The notes: generated by a model not told the origin, from the letters alone. DNA of 41,833 nucleotides from Flavobacteriales bacterium (GCA_947496375.1 CANMCY010000019.1:1-41833), one strand, 5' to 3'; counted from the first letter of the stretch, positions 1 through 8,497 are shown. Numbers and translations: made by a program.

Positions 1-100
1 CAAATTAGCATACCCATTTACATTCCTAACCCTAGCGGAAACCAAACGATTTCCAACGTGCGAAACGATATCCAACATCAAATTGGCATACCCATTTACA
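1..100. repeat. Short direct repeats in intergenic DNA
   Basis: Two 22-nt copies (1-22 and 79-100) differ at a single position, A versus G at the seventh base. Between them a 14-nt unit occurs twice (44-57, AAACGATTTCCAAC, and 63-76, with one T/A change). No reading frame or promoter box was recognised. The stretch lies downstream of the 3' end of the minus-strand gene at 221-1345 and next to the hairpins at 110-172. The function is unknown. Confidence 0.6.
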
Positions 101-109
101 ACCACACCT

Positions 110-172
110 GACCCCGGCGGGGTCACACATCTCTAGCCCGCCAGGGCGTTTCAATCGACCCCAATGGGGTCG
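110..172. repeat. Hairpin mini-array, left edge of window
   Basis: Three short inverted repeats lie close together. GACCCC/GGGGTC with loop GGC is at 110-124. GCCC/GGGC is at 136-147. CGACCCC/GGGGTCG with loop AAT is at 156-172. The design matches the hairpins at 8672-8783 and 14790-14852 (ACCCC-nnn-GGGGT, about 25 nt from the first to the second). They sit 3' of the gene ending at 221, so they could act as its 3' mRNA structure, but there is no T-run to call a classical terminator. Confidence 0.6.
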
Positions 173-220
173 CATATATACATATTACATGGTTTGTATT
201 GCGCCAATCACAAAATAAAC

Positions 221-1345
221 CTACCTCACCCCATGAAACCAAAAGCCACGATACGTGCGGTTTTCGGTATCCTGCAATTCCAATACGTATAATCCTGCAG
301 GAAACACGTGCGGCATGATGGGCTCACCGCTGTACAGTAACCGACCGTCTGTCTGGTAAATACGGCAAAGCTTTGGCTTAACCCCTCCCTCAAACCACCA
401 TCCCTTTCCGTCAAAATACCATGGCTTCCGTATCATTTTTACGCCCACGGCAGGGGGTGTTCTCCTAAAATCATAGCGTGCAGTAACCGGATAATGATCG
501 GAAGTATTGCTTCCATATCCTGAGATATAAGCATCGGCCCGAAAAACAGCCGCAGAGCCGGCCACAAAATAAGGCCTCATGCTTCGGTTAATCATCTGAT
601 GATCAATCATGTTGCTAAAGGAAACTGTACTGCGCTGCCCCGACAATGTAAGGGCCCTGCTTGGAAAATAATATTGCGACGTATCGCTCAGGATGCGTGC
701 AAATGGCGTGGCAAGATTGTTGTATATACTCACATCCAAATCATCGTTCCAATCGCCTATAACCAGGAATTTACGCGATTTTCTGGCATCCATGTATTCC
801 TTCAGCGCCTCGCTGCTTCGCTTGCGAAAATCATAGGATTCCGCTTTTTCAGCAGTGGTGCCGGTGTTGGCCTTTAGGTGCAATACAATGGCGTACATCG
901 TGTCTTTTTTAATCCCTGAGCTCACCTCCAGCATTACCTCCAGCGGCAAACGCCCGGAAGCAAATTCGCGCTCATACACCGCAAGGATATGCTGGGCATT
1001 CAGCACCCTAAACATACTTTTCCGATACAAGAGGGCCGTTTTTTGGGTCTGTGACCAGGTAGAAATTACCCCATCATATTCAGGAAGCCTTGCTTTAAGG
1101 GTATCCCAGGCCGCAGGACTGCTCACTTCGCACATTCCCCACAAGTCCATATCCATGCCCTTGATAACCGCCACCACATTCTTCATCTGGGTAACCTCGT
1201 TGGACGGCCCATTCTGTGCATCCCCCAGCCATTCGGTATTCCAGCAAACTACATCTACAGTGGTATCTGTACCTGTTTTAGGAATATTCTGGGCCGATAC
1301 AGCCGATACAAAACACAGTGCTATAAAAAAAATAACTGCCCTCAA
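221..1345 (-). CDS. Secreted endonuclease/exonuclease/phosphatase-family protein
   Basis: 374 aa. The N-terminus (about residues 1-18, ending VSA-Q) looks like a Sec signal peptide. The rest shows the DNase I-like EEP fold: the opening strand with WNTEWLGD (about 35-42), a CEVSS acid motif, IGDWNDDLD near residue 195 and the terminal SDHYPV motif (catalytic Asp-His). This family cleaves phosphodiesters in DNA, RNA or other substrates; the substrate here cannot be read. The last 60 residues (RIYQTDGRLLYSG...FPAGLYVLEL) resemble a short T9SS type A sorting domain. The start is TTG at 1345, inside the nadK stop (TTGA overlap), so it is the last gene of the folA operon and translation is probably coupled. 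An extracellular nuclease is the favoured reading. Confidence 0.8.
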   Translation of the reverse strand: MRAVIFFIALCFVSAVSAQNIPKTGTDTTVDVVCWNTEWLGDAQNGPSNEVTQMKNVVAVIKGMDMDLWGMCEVSSPAAWDTLKARLPEYDGVISTWSQTQKTALLYRKSMFRVLNAQHILAVYEREFASGRLPLEVMLEVSSGIKKDTMYAIVLHLKANTGTTAEKAESYDFRKRSSEALKEYMDARKSRKFLVIGDWNDDLDVSIYNNLATPFARILSDTSQYYFPSRALTLSGQRSTVSFSNMIDHQMINRSMRPYFVAGSAAVFRADAYISGYGSNTSDHYPVTARYDFRRTPPAVGVKMIRKPWYFDGKGWWFEGGVKPKLCRIYQTDGRLLYSGEPIMPHVFPAGLYVLELQDTENRTYRGFWFHGVR

Positions 1346-2220
1346 TTTCGCTTATCAAATCCCCAGCTGAGCTTGTTTCTTAGGGTGTCCATAAAATGAT
1401 CGCCGTGAAGGCGTAATATCTTGAGCTCATGATCGGCTTTGCGCACCGCCATGTGGGTTTCTCCGCTGATAGACTGACTTCGGGCATCCAATGACGTCAG
1501 GTAACTGCTGGCACGCCCTTCTATTTCAAAACTGATCACGAGGTTATCGCTCACCACCACGGGCCTCACATTGAGGTTATGCGGGGCTATGGGCGTAATT
1601 ACAAAATTGTCTGAACCCGGAAAAATGATAGGCCCGCCACAACTGAGGGAATAACCCGTAGAGCCGGTAGGCGTTGATATTATCAGCCCGTCGCTCCAGT
1701 AGCTGTTCATGAACTCCCCATTCAGATAGGTATGCACCACAATCATGCTGCTGGTTTCTTTTTTATGAATAACGAAGTCGTTCAGGGCAAATGCGTAATC
1801 AAACAATTTGGTGCTGGATTCAAGCTGCAGCAGGGAACGCCCTTCAATGCTGTAATTGCCGCGTTCAACATCCGCAATGGCTTTGTCTATGCCCTCCACT
1901 GAAATGCCGGCTAAAAAACCCAGCCGACCGGTATTCAGACCCAGCACAGGCACATTGCTATCGCGCACCAGGGATATCGCATCCAACATGGTACCGTCAC
2001 CACCCACACAAATCAGCAAATCAAGCAGGGGCTCCTGGGCAGACAAATGCTGAAAGGTTTCAAGTTTCAATCCGGTAGACCCGTGCATTTGCACATAATC
2101 TACCAATGACTGGGTACACCACACTTCATGACCGCGTCTGCTCAAGGTTTCAAGCAAAAGATTAAAACCCGACTCATGCTTATGATCTCTGACTGATTTG
2201 GCGTATACCCCTATTTTCAT
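1342..2220 (-). CDS. nadK: NAD kinase
   Basis: ATP-dependent phosphorylation of NAD to NADP in the cytoplasm. 292 aa, normal for the family. The GGDGT motif is at residues 73-77, NTGRLGFLAG at about 96-105, and the NAD-binding TPTGSTGYSLSCGGPI segment begins at about 183. I use the ATG at 2220, giving the usual family opening MKIGVYAKS. An in-frame TTG at 2226 overlaps the stop of the upstream barrel gene and would add two residues. It lies in the folA/outer-membrane/nadK/EEP operon, with a 4-nt overlap to the following gene. Confidence 0.96.
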   Translation of the reverse strand: MKIGVYAKSVRDHKHESGFNLLLETLSRRGHEVWCTQSLVDYVQMHGSTGLKLETFQHLSAQEPLLDLLICVGGDGTMLDAISLVRDSNVPVLGLNTGRLGFLAGISVEGIDKAIADVERGNYSIEGRSLLQLESSTKLFDYAFALNDFVIHKKETSSMIVVHTYLNGEFMNSYWSDGLIISTPTGSTGYSLSCGGPIIFPGSDNFVITPIAPHNLNVRPVVVSDNLVISFEIEGRASSYLTSLDARSQSISGETHMAVRKADHELKILRLHGDHFMDTLRNKLSWGFDKRN

Positions 2221-2222
2221 GC

Positions 2223-3614
2223 TCAAAAAGCGTTTACAAAAGACATATTAAATACCCATTCTCCCCGGTGATTGCGGCTAAGTTCCAGGCGCGACATGGC
2301 TGTGTACCAAAATATCACATCCAGACCTGCCCCTGCTCCGCTCAACCAGCGGGTATTCAAGGTATTTTCAGGCAACATAACCGGTTTGATTACGCGGCCT
2401 GCATCTGCAAAGATAGTGCACCAAACACTAACCGGAAGTGTACGATAATTTTTAAGTGCGGCTATGCCGGGAATTTTCTTGCCAGAATGCTGATACAACG
2501 GCCTTCTGAGACCCGTTTTCCCCAAAACAAAACCCATACCATCCGCCACATAGGATTCATATCCCCGAACATAACGACTTTCATATCCAAGCTGCCTGGT
2601 AAACACGTAGGGCAGCGCACCCTGAACCAACGCGTTCATGTCCGCATTGTAGGAAGTTTGAAAAGCATTGGTCCATACCCAACCGCCAACAGGTTTAAAA
2701 TAATTGGCCTTCATAAATCCCTGAACAATAGCGGGTGCGCGCTGTGCAGGATTTAACCGTGCATAGGAAAAGCCAGCCTTCCAATAATAACCATCAACCG
2801 GATAGTGCCGCTGTTTGCGATGGTCGATAGTGTAGGAAAAGGCCAAACCCACATAATTGCCCTGCTGCCCTGCCATATACTGCCTCACCGCTGTTTCATC
2901 TTTGATTACCGCAGAATCGGCATAGCGGTAGGTTCCATAATCGGTAGAGAATTCTGCAAAACTATAGTAGCTCAAACGCTTTCTCAGCATGGCACTCACC
3001 CAGGTATTTCGCTGCACAGGAACAGACTCCAGGCGAAGAAACTCCAGCTTATCATTTCGGGTTTTATACCACAATTCATGATTGCTCCAGTAACCCGCCG
3101 CTACCGCGTATGCATATCCCTTGTTGTAAGAAGGGAAAGGCCTGCTGAATTGTGCTGAATAACTGCGGTTGTAACCATGAATGGCCTGAATGCCCAATGA
3201 CTGATTCCGACCTCGTAGATTATTTAAAAATAAAGTGCCCCCATAAATCAATCGAGATGGATCTTTTTCCTTCCACCAAATATGAAAATTGCGGTCTGCC
3301 CAGGTGATTTCAGGTAAAAACCACGTGTATTTTCTTTCTTTTACTTCTATGAGAATTTCTCCGGGATCTCTTTTAATTTCTACATGCGTAAATAATCCTA
3401 AATCGCTGATTCGCTGAATCCACAATGTTTTTACGCTGTCATTAAAAATAAATACTGAATCCCTGCCCAAATCTAATTCACGAAGAATTACTTCTTTTTT
3501 CGTGATGCGGATACCAGCTATCGCAATATTACGATAAGTATTATCCGGCTGTGCTTTAAGCCAGGTAAAATTGAATAAAAATACAATCCCTATAATTCTA
3601 TAGCAATAACGCAT
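2223..3614 (-). CDS. BamA/TamA-like outer-membrane protein (POTRA + barrel)
   Basis: 463 aa with a signal peptide ending near LKAQ (residue 22). Residues 25-95 form one POTRA-like domain (IAIAGIRITKKEVILRELDL followed by a predicted alpha-beta pattern ending EILIEVKERK). Residues 100-463 are rich in alternating aromatic strands and end in Phe (NMSFVNAF), as expected of a transmembrane beta-barrel inserted by the Bam machinery. With one POTRA it is much shorter than BamA, so it is a surface-antigen (D15-like) relative; whether it moves proteins or lipids is unknown. Its ATG follows the folA stop with no gap, and its TGA ends 2 nt before the nadK ATG. Confidence 0.75.
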   Translation of the reverse strand: MRYCYRIIGIVFLFNFTWLKAQPDNTYRNIAIAGIRITKKEVILRELDLGRDSVFIFNDSVKTLWIQRISDLGLFTHVEIKRDPGEILIEVKERKYTWFLPEITWADRNFHIWWKEKDPSRLIYGGTLFLNNLRGRNQSLGIQAIHGYNRSYSAQFSRPFPSYNKGYAYAVAAGYWSNHELWYKTRNDKLEFLRLESVPVQRNTWVSAMLRKRLSYYSFAEFSTDYGTYRYADSAVIKDETAVRQYMAGQQGNYVGLAFSYTIDHRKQRHYPVDGYYWKAGFSYARLNPAQRAPAIVQGFMKANYFKPVGGWVWTNAFQTSYNADMNALVQGALPYVFTRQLGYESRYVRGYESYVADGMGFVLGKTGLRRPLYQHSGKKIPGIAALKNYRTLPVSVWCTIFADAGRVIKPVMLPENTLNTRWLSGAGAGLDVIFWYTAMSRLELSRNHRGEWVFNMSFVNAF

Positions 3615-4115
3615 TTATTTTTCCAGAATCACAAAATCAAAGGCGTAACCATGCCTGTCATCTTTGGGATGATGCTGCCTGTAAGACTCTTTCCAAATGG
3701 ACTTATCGTAGGCAGGGAAAAAAGTATCCGCGGCGGGAAAACGACCCTCAACCTCGGTAATATAAAGCTTATTGACAATATCCATCGATTGCTTATAGAT
3801 CTCACCTCCACCAATGATAAAAATCTCATCGTTAAATTGCGATTTAGCATATTCTACGGCCTCATCAATGCCGGATTTTGCATGAAAACCCTCCAAAACC
3901 TTATCCGGGTTTCGGGTTATGACGATATTCAGCCGATTTTTAAGGGGCTTACCCAGACTCTCCATGGTTTTTCGGCCCATAATAACGGGTTTGCCTTTGG
4001 TGTGTTGCACAAACCATGCAAAATCATCAGGAAGGTGCCACATCAAATCATTGCCTGCACCGAGTTCCAGGCCTTTTCCAACGGCTGCTATGGCTGAAAT
4101 ACATTGGGAAGTCAT
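3615..4115 (-). CDS. folA: Dihydrofolate reductase
   Basis: NADPH-dependent reduction of dihydrofolate to tetrahydrofolate. 166 aa, the standard size. Recognisable are the substrate loop with W26 and the acidic pair D30/D31 in MWHLPDDFAWF, the cofactor segment PVIMGRKTMESLGKPL, and IIGGGEIYKQ near the C-terminal half. A longer frame reaches an ATG at 4139, but the -7 box TACCTTTG at 4127-4120 lies inside that extension, so the ATG at 4115 (MTSQCISAIAAVG) must be the start. It is the first gene of a four-gene operon that also contains nadK. No thyA is adjacent. Confidence 0.96.
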   Translation of the reverse strand: MTSQCISAIAAVGKGLELGAGNDLMWHLPDDFAWFVQHTKGKPVIMGRKTMESLGKPLKNRLNIVITRNPDKVLEGFHAKSGIDEAVEYAKSQFNDEIFIIGGGEIYKQSMDIVNKLYITEVEGRFPAADTFFPAYDKSIWKESYRQHHPKDDRHGYAFDFVILEK

Positions 4116-4119
4116 ACTG

Positions 4120-4127
4120 CAAAGGTA
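4120..4127 (-). promoter_or_regulatory. folA operon -7 box (TACCTTTG)
   Basis: Exact match to the Bacteroidota -7 consensus TAnnTTTG read on the minus strand. It ends 4 nt before the folA ATG, so the mRNA should be leaderless or nearly so. No convincing -33 TTTG was seen at the usual distance. Confidence 0.7.
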
Positions 4128-4146
4128 AGCCCTGAACATTAAGCCG

Positions 4147-4154
4147 TATCTTTG
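4147..4154 (+). promoter_or_regulatory. der-rlmN -7 box (TATCTTTG)
   Basis: Exact TAnnTTTG match, 9 nt before the der ATG at 4164 and back to back with the folA box. It rules out the in-frame TTG at 4152 as the der start, because that codon is part of the promoter. Confidence 0.7.
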
Positions 4155-4163
4155 TGGCTAATT

Positions 4164-5474
4164 ATGAGTCGTTTAGTAGCCATAGTAGGGAGGCCCAATG
4201 TAGGAAAATCCACATTGTTCAATCGTTTGACCGGGGAGCGCAAAGCCATTGTAGATGACATGAGCGGCGTAACCCGCGACCGCCACTACGGCACTTCAGA
4301 GTGGAACGGCATTGAATTTTCAGTGGTAGATACCGGCGGATTTGTACCTGAGAGTGATGACATTTTTGAGGCCGCCATACGCGAGCAGGTGCACATTGCC
4401 ATTGAAGAAGCATCCGTGCTGCTGTTTGTGGTAGATGTAATGAGCGACGTTCACCCGCTGGATGAAGAGTTTGCACAGATTCTCAGGCGCAGTAAAAAAC
4501 CCGTACTGCTGGTGGTAAACAAGATCGACAACGAAAGGTTAAGTACGGAAGCCACCGTATTCTACTCGCTGGGTTTTGACCGATATTTTGAAATATCCTC
4601 CGCCAACGGTCACGGCACCGGCGATTTACTGGATGAAGTGGCTGCACAACTCAAGGAGGAAGCCCCGGATACCAGCATTGACGAAGATCTGCCCCGCATC
4701 GCAATCGTTGGCCGCCCGAATGTGGGCAAAAGCAGTCTGGTGAACGCCCTCACCGGCACCCAGCGCAACATCGTGACGAACATTGCAGGTACTACCCGCG
4801 ATTCACTGGACACCAAATACAAGGCCTACGGCAAAGAATTTATTTTGGTAGATACTGCCGGTATACGTCGTAAGAGCAAGGTGCATGAAAACATTGAATT
4901 TTACAGTGTAATGCGTTCCCTCAGGGCACTGGAAAACAGCGATGTAGTAGTATTGGTTATTGATGCCACCCAGGGTCTGGAATCGCAGGACCTGAACCTG
5001 TTCTGGATGGCACACCGCCTGGGTAAAGGCGTGGTAATACTGGTAAACAAATGGGATCTGGTGGAAAAAGACACCAACACCCACCTGGCTTACACCGAAG
5101 ATATAAAATCCAAAATTTCTCCGTTTGTGGATGTGCCGATTTTATTCATCTCGGCGGTAACCAAACAACGTATTTTTCAGGCACTGGAGACCATTTTGCA
5201 GGTATACGACGGCCTGACCATGAAAATCCCCACCCACAAGCTCAACGACTACCTGCTGCCCATCATGGAAGCATTCCCGCCCCCCAGCCGAAAGGGCAAG
5301 TTTGTGAAAATTAAGTTTGTAACCCAATTACCCTCCAAAAGACTGGCCATTGCCCTTTTCTGCAATCTGCCACAATACGTAGCCGACAGCTATTCCAGGT
5401 TCATTGAAAACAAACTGCGCGAAGCATTTCCGCTGACCGGCGTGCCGATAACGCTGTTTTTCCGCAAAAAATGA
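4164..5474 (+). CDS. der: Ribosome-assembly GTPase Der (EngA)
   Basis: 436 aa, a double-GTPase needed for 50S subunit maturation. First G domain: GRPNVGKS 9-16, DTGG 56-59, NKID 119-122. Second G domain: GRPNVGKS 183-190, DTAG 230-233, NKWD 295-298. The C-terminal KH-like domain runs to residue 436 (LPSKRLAIALFCNLPQ...). All G-motifs are intact. The start is the ATG downstream of the TATCTTTG box. Its TGA overlaps the rlmN ATG by 4 nt (ATGA), placing two ribosome-maturation genes in one operon. Confidence 0.97.
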   Translation: MSRLVAIVGRPNVGKSTLFNRLTGERKAIVDDMSGVTRDRHYGTSEWNGIEFSVVDTGGFVPESDDIFEAAIREQVHIAIEEASVLLFVVDVMSDVHPLDEEFAQILRRSKKPVLLVVNKIDNERLSTEATVFYSLGFDRYFEISSANGHGTGDLLDEVAAQLKEEAPDTSIDEDLPRIAIVGRPNVGKSSLVNALTGTQRNIVTNIAGTTRDSLDTKYKAYGKEFILVDTAGIRRKSKVHENIEFYSVMRSLRALENSDVVVLVIDATQGLESQDLNLFWMAHRLGKGVVILVNKWDLVEKDTNTHLAYTEDIKSKISPFVDVPILFISAVTKQRIFQALETILQVYDGLTMKIPTHKLNDYLLPIMEAFPPPSRKGKFVKIKFVTQLPSKRLAIALFCNLPQYVADSYSRFIENKLREAFPLTGVPITLFFRKK

Positions 5475-6517
5475 GCACCCCGCAGGATATCCGTTCACTT
5501 TCACTGCCACAACTGGAACAGGCCCTCAAAGACCTTGGGGAACCCGCTTTCCGGGGCAGACAGATATACGAATGGCTATGGAAGAAAGGGGCCCGGGAAT
5601 TTTCAGCCATGACCAACCTGTCGCTTGCGCTGAGAGACAAACTGCAAAGCCATTTCAGTCTGTTACCCGCCGGCATACACACCCAGCAAAAAAGCAAGGA
5701 TGGTACCATCAAATGCAGTTTCATGCTGCATGACGGCAACCTGATTGAAGGCGTGCTCATCCCCACTGACACCCGCGTTACCGCCTGTGTGAGCAGCCAG
5801 GTGGGGTGCAGTCTGGACTGTAAATTCTGCGCCACCGGCTACCTGAAACGTCAACGCAATCTGGAAGCCGGGGAAATCTATGATCAGGTGTGGCTATTGA
5901 ATGAACTGGCCGAAAAGCACTACGGCAAAGGGCTTGACAACATTGTGTATATGGGCATGGGCGAACCTTTGCTCAACTACGCCAATGTATGGCGCAGTGT
6001 GGCACTGATAACGGGCGAAGACGGCCTGAATATGAGTCCGCAGCGCATAACGGTCAGCACCGCAGGCATTGCCAAAATGATTGAAAAAATGGCCGATGAC
6101 GGCGCCAAATTCAACCTGGCCCTGAGTCTGCATGCCGCCAACAACGAAAAACGCACTGCCATTATGCCCATCAATGCCAGCAACAATCTGGAAATGCTGG
6201 CTGAGGCCTTGAAGCACTGGTACGACAAAACAGGCACCCGTCCCACGCTGGAATACACGGTGATAGACGGGGTGAATGACGACGCTGAGGAGATGCGCGA
6301 ACTGATAACCTTTGCGCGGAAGTTTCCCTGCAAAATCAACCTGATAGAATACAACCCCATAGGGGAACTGGCTCCTTACATGCCCACAGGAGATAATAAG
6401 CTGGAACGCTTTGCCAACGGACTTTCCGCTGCTAAGCTCATTGTGAATGTGAGAAGAAGTCGCGGCAAGGACATTGATGCCGCCTGCGGTCAATTGGCCA
6501 ACAAGCTGAGCGATTAA
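5471..6517 (+). CDS. rlmN: Dual-specificity 23S rRNA A2503 / tRNA A37 C2-methyltransferase RlmN
   Basis: Radical-SAM enzyme that methylates C2 of A2503 in 23S rRNA (and of A37 in some tRNAs). 348 aa. The 4Fe-4S ligands CxxxCxxC are C113, C117 and C120 (VGCSLDCKFC), followed by the GMGEPLLN SAM-binding motif. The conserved C-terminal methyl-carrying cysteine is at about 339 (DAACGQLA). It is translationally coupled to der (ATGA overlap). Its TAA overlaps the TAA of the convergent GNAT gene within a shared TTAA. Confidence 0.97.
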   Translation: MSTPQDIRSLSLPQLEQALKDLGEPAFRGRQIYEWLWKKGAREFSAMTNLSLALRDKLQSHFSLLPAGIHTQQKSKDGTIKCSFMLHDGNLIEGVLIPTDTRVTACVSSQVGCSLDCKFCATGYLKRQRNLEAGEIYDQVWLLNELAEKHYGKGLDNIVYMGMGEPLLNYANVWRSVALITGEDGLNMSPQRITVSTAGIAKMIEKMADDGAKFNLALSLHAANNEKRTAIMPINASNNLEMLAEALKHWYDKTGTRPTLEYTVIDGVNDDAEEMRELITFARKFPCKINLIEYNPIGELAPYMPTGDNKLERFANGLSAAKLIVNVRRSRGKDIDAACGQLANKLSD

Positions 6518-7002
6518 CGCTTCAGCAGCATGATAAAATCATTCATAAAATAGCCGTCGCCAATATCAAAATCGGCCACCAGTTCTATCACAAAACCCAT
6601 TTTAAAATAAAAATTAATGGCTTTATAATTTTGTCGGTTTACCTGCAACCTCAGTTCACTACAATCTGTATATTTTTCGAGGATGGCATGGATCACAAAA
6701 GCACCTACCCCTGAGCGCTGCGCGGCTGTTTTAATATAGCATTTATTTAAAAAATATTGTCCCGGAGATTTATTTTCTACTGCAGCAAAACCAATCGGTT
6801 TTTCGTCATTAATTACCAAGTAAAACGCCTGTCCGTCATGCATTTGTTTCAGCGTAGAAGATGCAGAATACATGCGTTCCAGCATATAATCCACCTGCTC
6901 CTGACCGATAATGGCGGGATAATGATCATTCCATATTTCGCGGGCAAGGGCCTGAATGGTGGAAATATCTTTTTCATCGGCGGTAGATAATTGCAAATTC
7001 AC
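6514..7002 (-). CDS. GNAT-family N-acetyltransferase
   Basis: 162 aa, a single GNAT fold. The opening strand/helix is LQLSTADEKDISTIQALAREIW, the core beta-4/acetyl-CoA loop is KCYIKTAAQRSGVGAFVIHAI (a Q/RxxGxG/A-like pyrophosphate loop), and the last part is LRLQVNRQNYKAINFYFKMGF. It would transfer an acetyl group from acetyl-CoA to a small molecule or protein; the substrate is not readable. The start is GTG at 7002, 4 nt after a CATTTTTG -7 box. The gene is divergent from the ABC ATPase, with a 12-bp palindrome between them. Confidence 0.85.
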   Translation of the reverse strand: MNLQLSTADEKDISTIQALAREIWNDHYPAIIGQEQVDYMLERMYSASSTLKQMHDGQAFYLVINDEKPIGFAAVENKSPGQYFLNKCYIKTAAQRSGVGAFVIHAILEKYTDCSELRLQVNRQNYKAINFYFKMGFVIELVADFDIGDGYFMNDFIMLLKR

Positions 7003-7006
7003 AGTA

Positions 7007-7026
7007 CAAAAATGCGCAAATTTGCG
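7007..7026. promoter_or_regulatory. Divergent promoters with 12-bp palindrome
   Basis: The 34 nt between the GNAT GTG (7002) and the ABC ATPase ATG (7037) hold CATTTTTG on the minus strand (7014-7007) and CAAATTTG on the plus strand (7017-7024). Each matches TAnnTTTG at 7 of 8 bases or similar. CGCAAATTTGCG (7015-7026) is a perfect palindrome covering the plus-strand box, so it could be an operator. Confidence 0.4.
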
Positions 7027-7036
7027 GGTCGAAAGT

Positions 7037-7762
7037 ATGTTTAAGGCAGAATCTCTGGAAAGCGGCTATGTAAAGGAAAACACACCCTGTGTATTGCACG
7101 GCCCCATGGATTTTGAAATGAAACCCGGCACACTGGTTTTATTGGCCGGGAAAAATGGTGCAGGGAAAAGCACACTCATGCAAATTCTGGGGGGATTGCA
7201 AAAGCCCGTAGGGGGCAGCGTGTCAGTCAATGGCACAGACATAGGCAGGGCTGATACAGAAACCCGTGCATCCCTCATCAGTCAGGTTTTTACCCATCTT
7301 CCGGACATGCCCCTGACGACAGCCAAAGAGGTAGTTTTTAGCAGCAGATTGCGCTTTTTATCCACCTGGAACAGCCACATGAAAAAACATGACCGGGAAC
7401 TGCTGCAAGCCCTGCAAATGTGTGGGATGGAAGCATTTGCCGAGCGGCAGTTCAACACCCTCAGCGACGGCGAAAAACAGAAGATTATGATTGCCCGGGC
7501 ATTGGCACAGGATACCCCGGTGATGCTGATGGACGAACCCCTCGCCTTTCTGGATTACCCCGGACGCAGGGAAATGCTGGCGAGAATGAAAAAATGGTGT
7601 GCCGAAACCGGGAAAATCATATTGTTTAGCAGCCACGATCTGGAACTGGCGTTGCAAAGCACGGATGCCATGCTGTTATTGCAAGAGAACCGCCAACACC
7701 GCTGGGAGTGGGATGCGGAAATCCTGCAAAAAACCAACCCTGCAGGTTTATTCAGTGCATGA
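7037..7762 (+). CDS. ABC transporter ATP-binding protein (FecE/BtuD-like)
   Basis: 241 aa with a complete nucleotide-binding domain: Walker A GKNGAGKST (38-46), a Q-loop at about residue 83, signature LSDGE (142-146), Walker B VMLMDEP (162-168), a D-loop (FLDYPG) and H-loop His200. The order and spacing look most like iron-siderophore/cobalamin importer ATPases, but that assignment is from general resemblance. No permease or binding-protein gene is adjacent, so its partner must be encoded elsewhere or it serves another role. I use the ATG at 7037; the frame extends upstream but would cross the divergent promoter. Its stop overlaps trmN6. Confidence 0.8.
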   Translation: MFKAESLESGYVKENTPCVLHGPMDFEMKPGTLVLLAGKNGAGKSTLMQILGGLQKPVGGSVSVNGTDIGRADTETRASLISQVFTHLPDMPLTTAKEVVFSSRLRFLSTWNSHMKKHDRELLQALQMCGMEAFAERQFNTLSDGEKQKIMIARALAQDTPVMLMDEPLAFLDYPGRREMLARMKKWCAETGKIILFSSHDLELALQSTDAMLLLQENRQHRWEWDAEILQKTNPAGLFSA

Positions 7763-8469
7763 AAAACCGAAAACCCTTTCGTTTTAAGCAGTTTGAGGTA
7801 TTGCAGTCTCCGGGCTGTATGCCCGTTACCACCGATGCCTGTATTTTTGGTGCCATAGCAGACATAGGAAACGCCAAAAGTGTGCTGGACATTGGCACCG
7901 GCACGGGTTTGCTTTCGTTGATGCTGGCGCAACGCTTTGCGGATGCAGTTTTTACAGCTATAGATATAGATGCGGAAAGCATAAAACAGGCCACAGAAAA
8001 TTTCAAAAATTCACCCTGGAAGCAACGTTTACAGGCCGAAACAGCCGATTTACGCACCAGGGAACCGGGGGTACAATATGATGCAATTGTTTGCAACCCA
8101 CCATTTTTTGACAACCAATTACTTAGCGAAAGCGATGACAAACGACGGGCACGGCATACGGTCACGCTGGACTTTGAAACCTTGTTTTATAAAATACAAT
8201 ATCTGTTAAAACAGGACGGCATTTGTATGCTATTAATTCCGATTTTGCATGTGGAATATTTGCAGGAATTATCTAAAAAGAACGCATTGTTTATACATCA
8301 TAAAATACAGATTCGATCTTTCACAGAATCTGCACCTCATGTAGTAATACTATACCTATCTAAAACCCAAGCAGCAGGATTTACAAGCGATTTTATTATC
8401 TATGAAAAACCGGGTGTATATTCCTCAGAAATGAAAGCATTAATGCAGGATTTTTATCTGGCGGGGTGA
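7759..8469 (+). CDS. trmN6: tRNA1(Val) (adenine(37)-N6)-methyltransferase
   Basis: 236 aa, SAM-dependent N6-adenine methyltransferase of the YfiC/TrmN6 family. It begins FRFKQFEVLQSPGCMPVTTDACIFGA, typical of the family. The SAM motif I is DIGTGTG (44-50) and the catalytic NPPF is at 113-116. The ATG at 7759 overlaps the ABC ATPase TGA (ATGA), which decides against the longer frame starting at 7708. Repeat array A begins just downstream. Confidence 0.93.
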   Translation: MKNRKPFRFKQFEVLQSPGCMPVTTDACIFGAIADIGNAKSVLDIGTGTGLLSLMLAQRFADAVFTAIDIDAESIKQATENFKNSPWKQRLQAETADLRTREPGVQYDAIVCNPPFFDNQLLSESDDKRRARHTVTLDFETLFYKIQYLLKQDGICMLLIPILHVEYLQELSKKNALFIHHKIQIRSFTESAPHVVILYLSKTQAAGFTSDFIIYEKPGVYSSEMKALMQDFYLAG

Positions 8470-8497
8470 TAGGGATTTCGCTAGTCGGATAATCAAG

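Noticed and set aside
855-1370. 171-codon plus-strand frame opposite the EEP gene
   Set aside because: Antisense shadow of a gene with a clear protein family and an operon position.
4152-4163. Upstream TTG start for der and the similar upstream ATG (4139) for folA
   Set aside because: Both codons overlap or lie upstream of TAnnTTTG -7 boxes; the downstream ATGs give the normal family N-termini.
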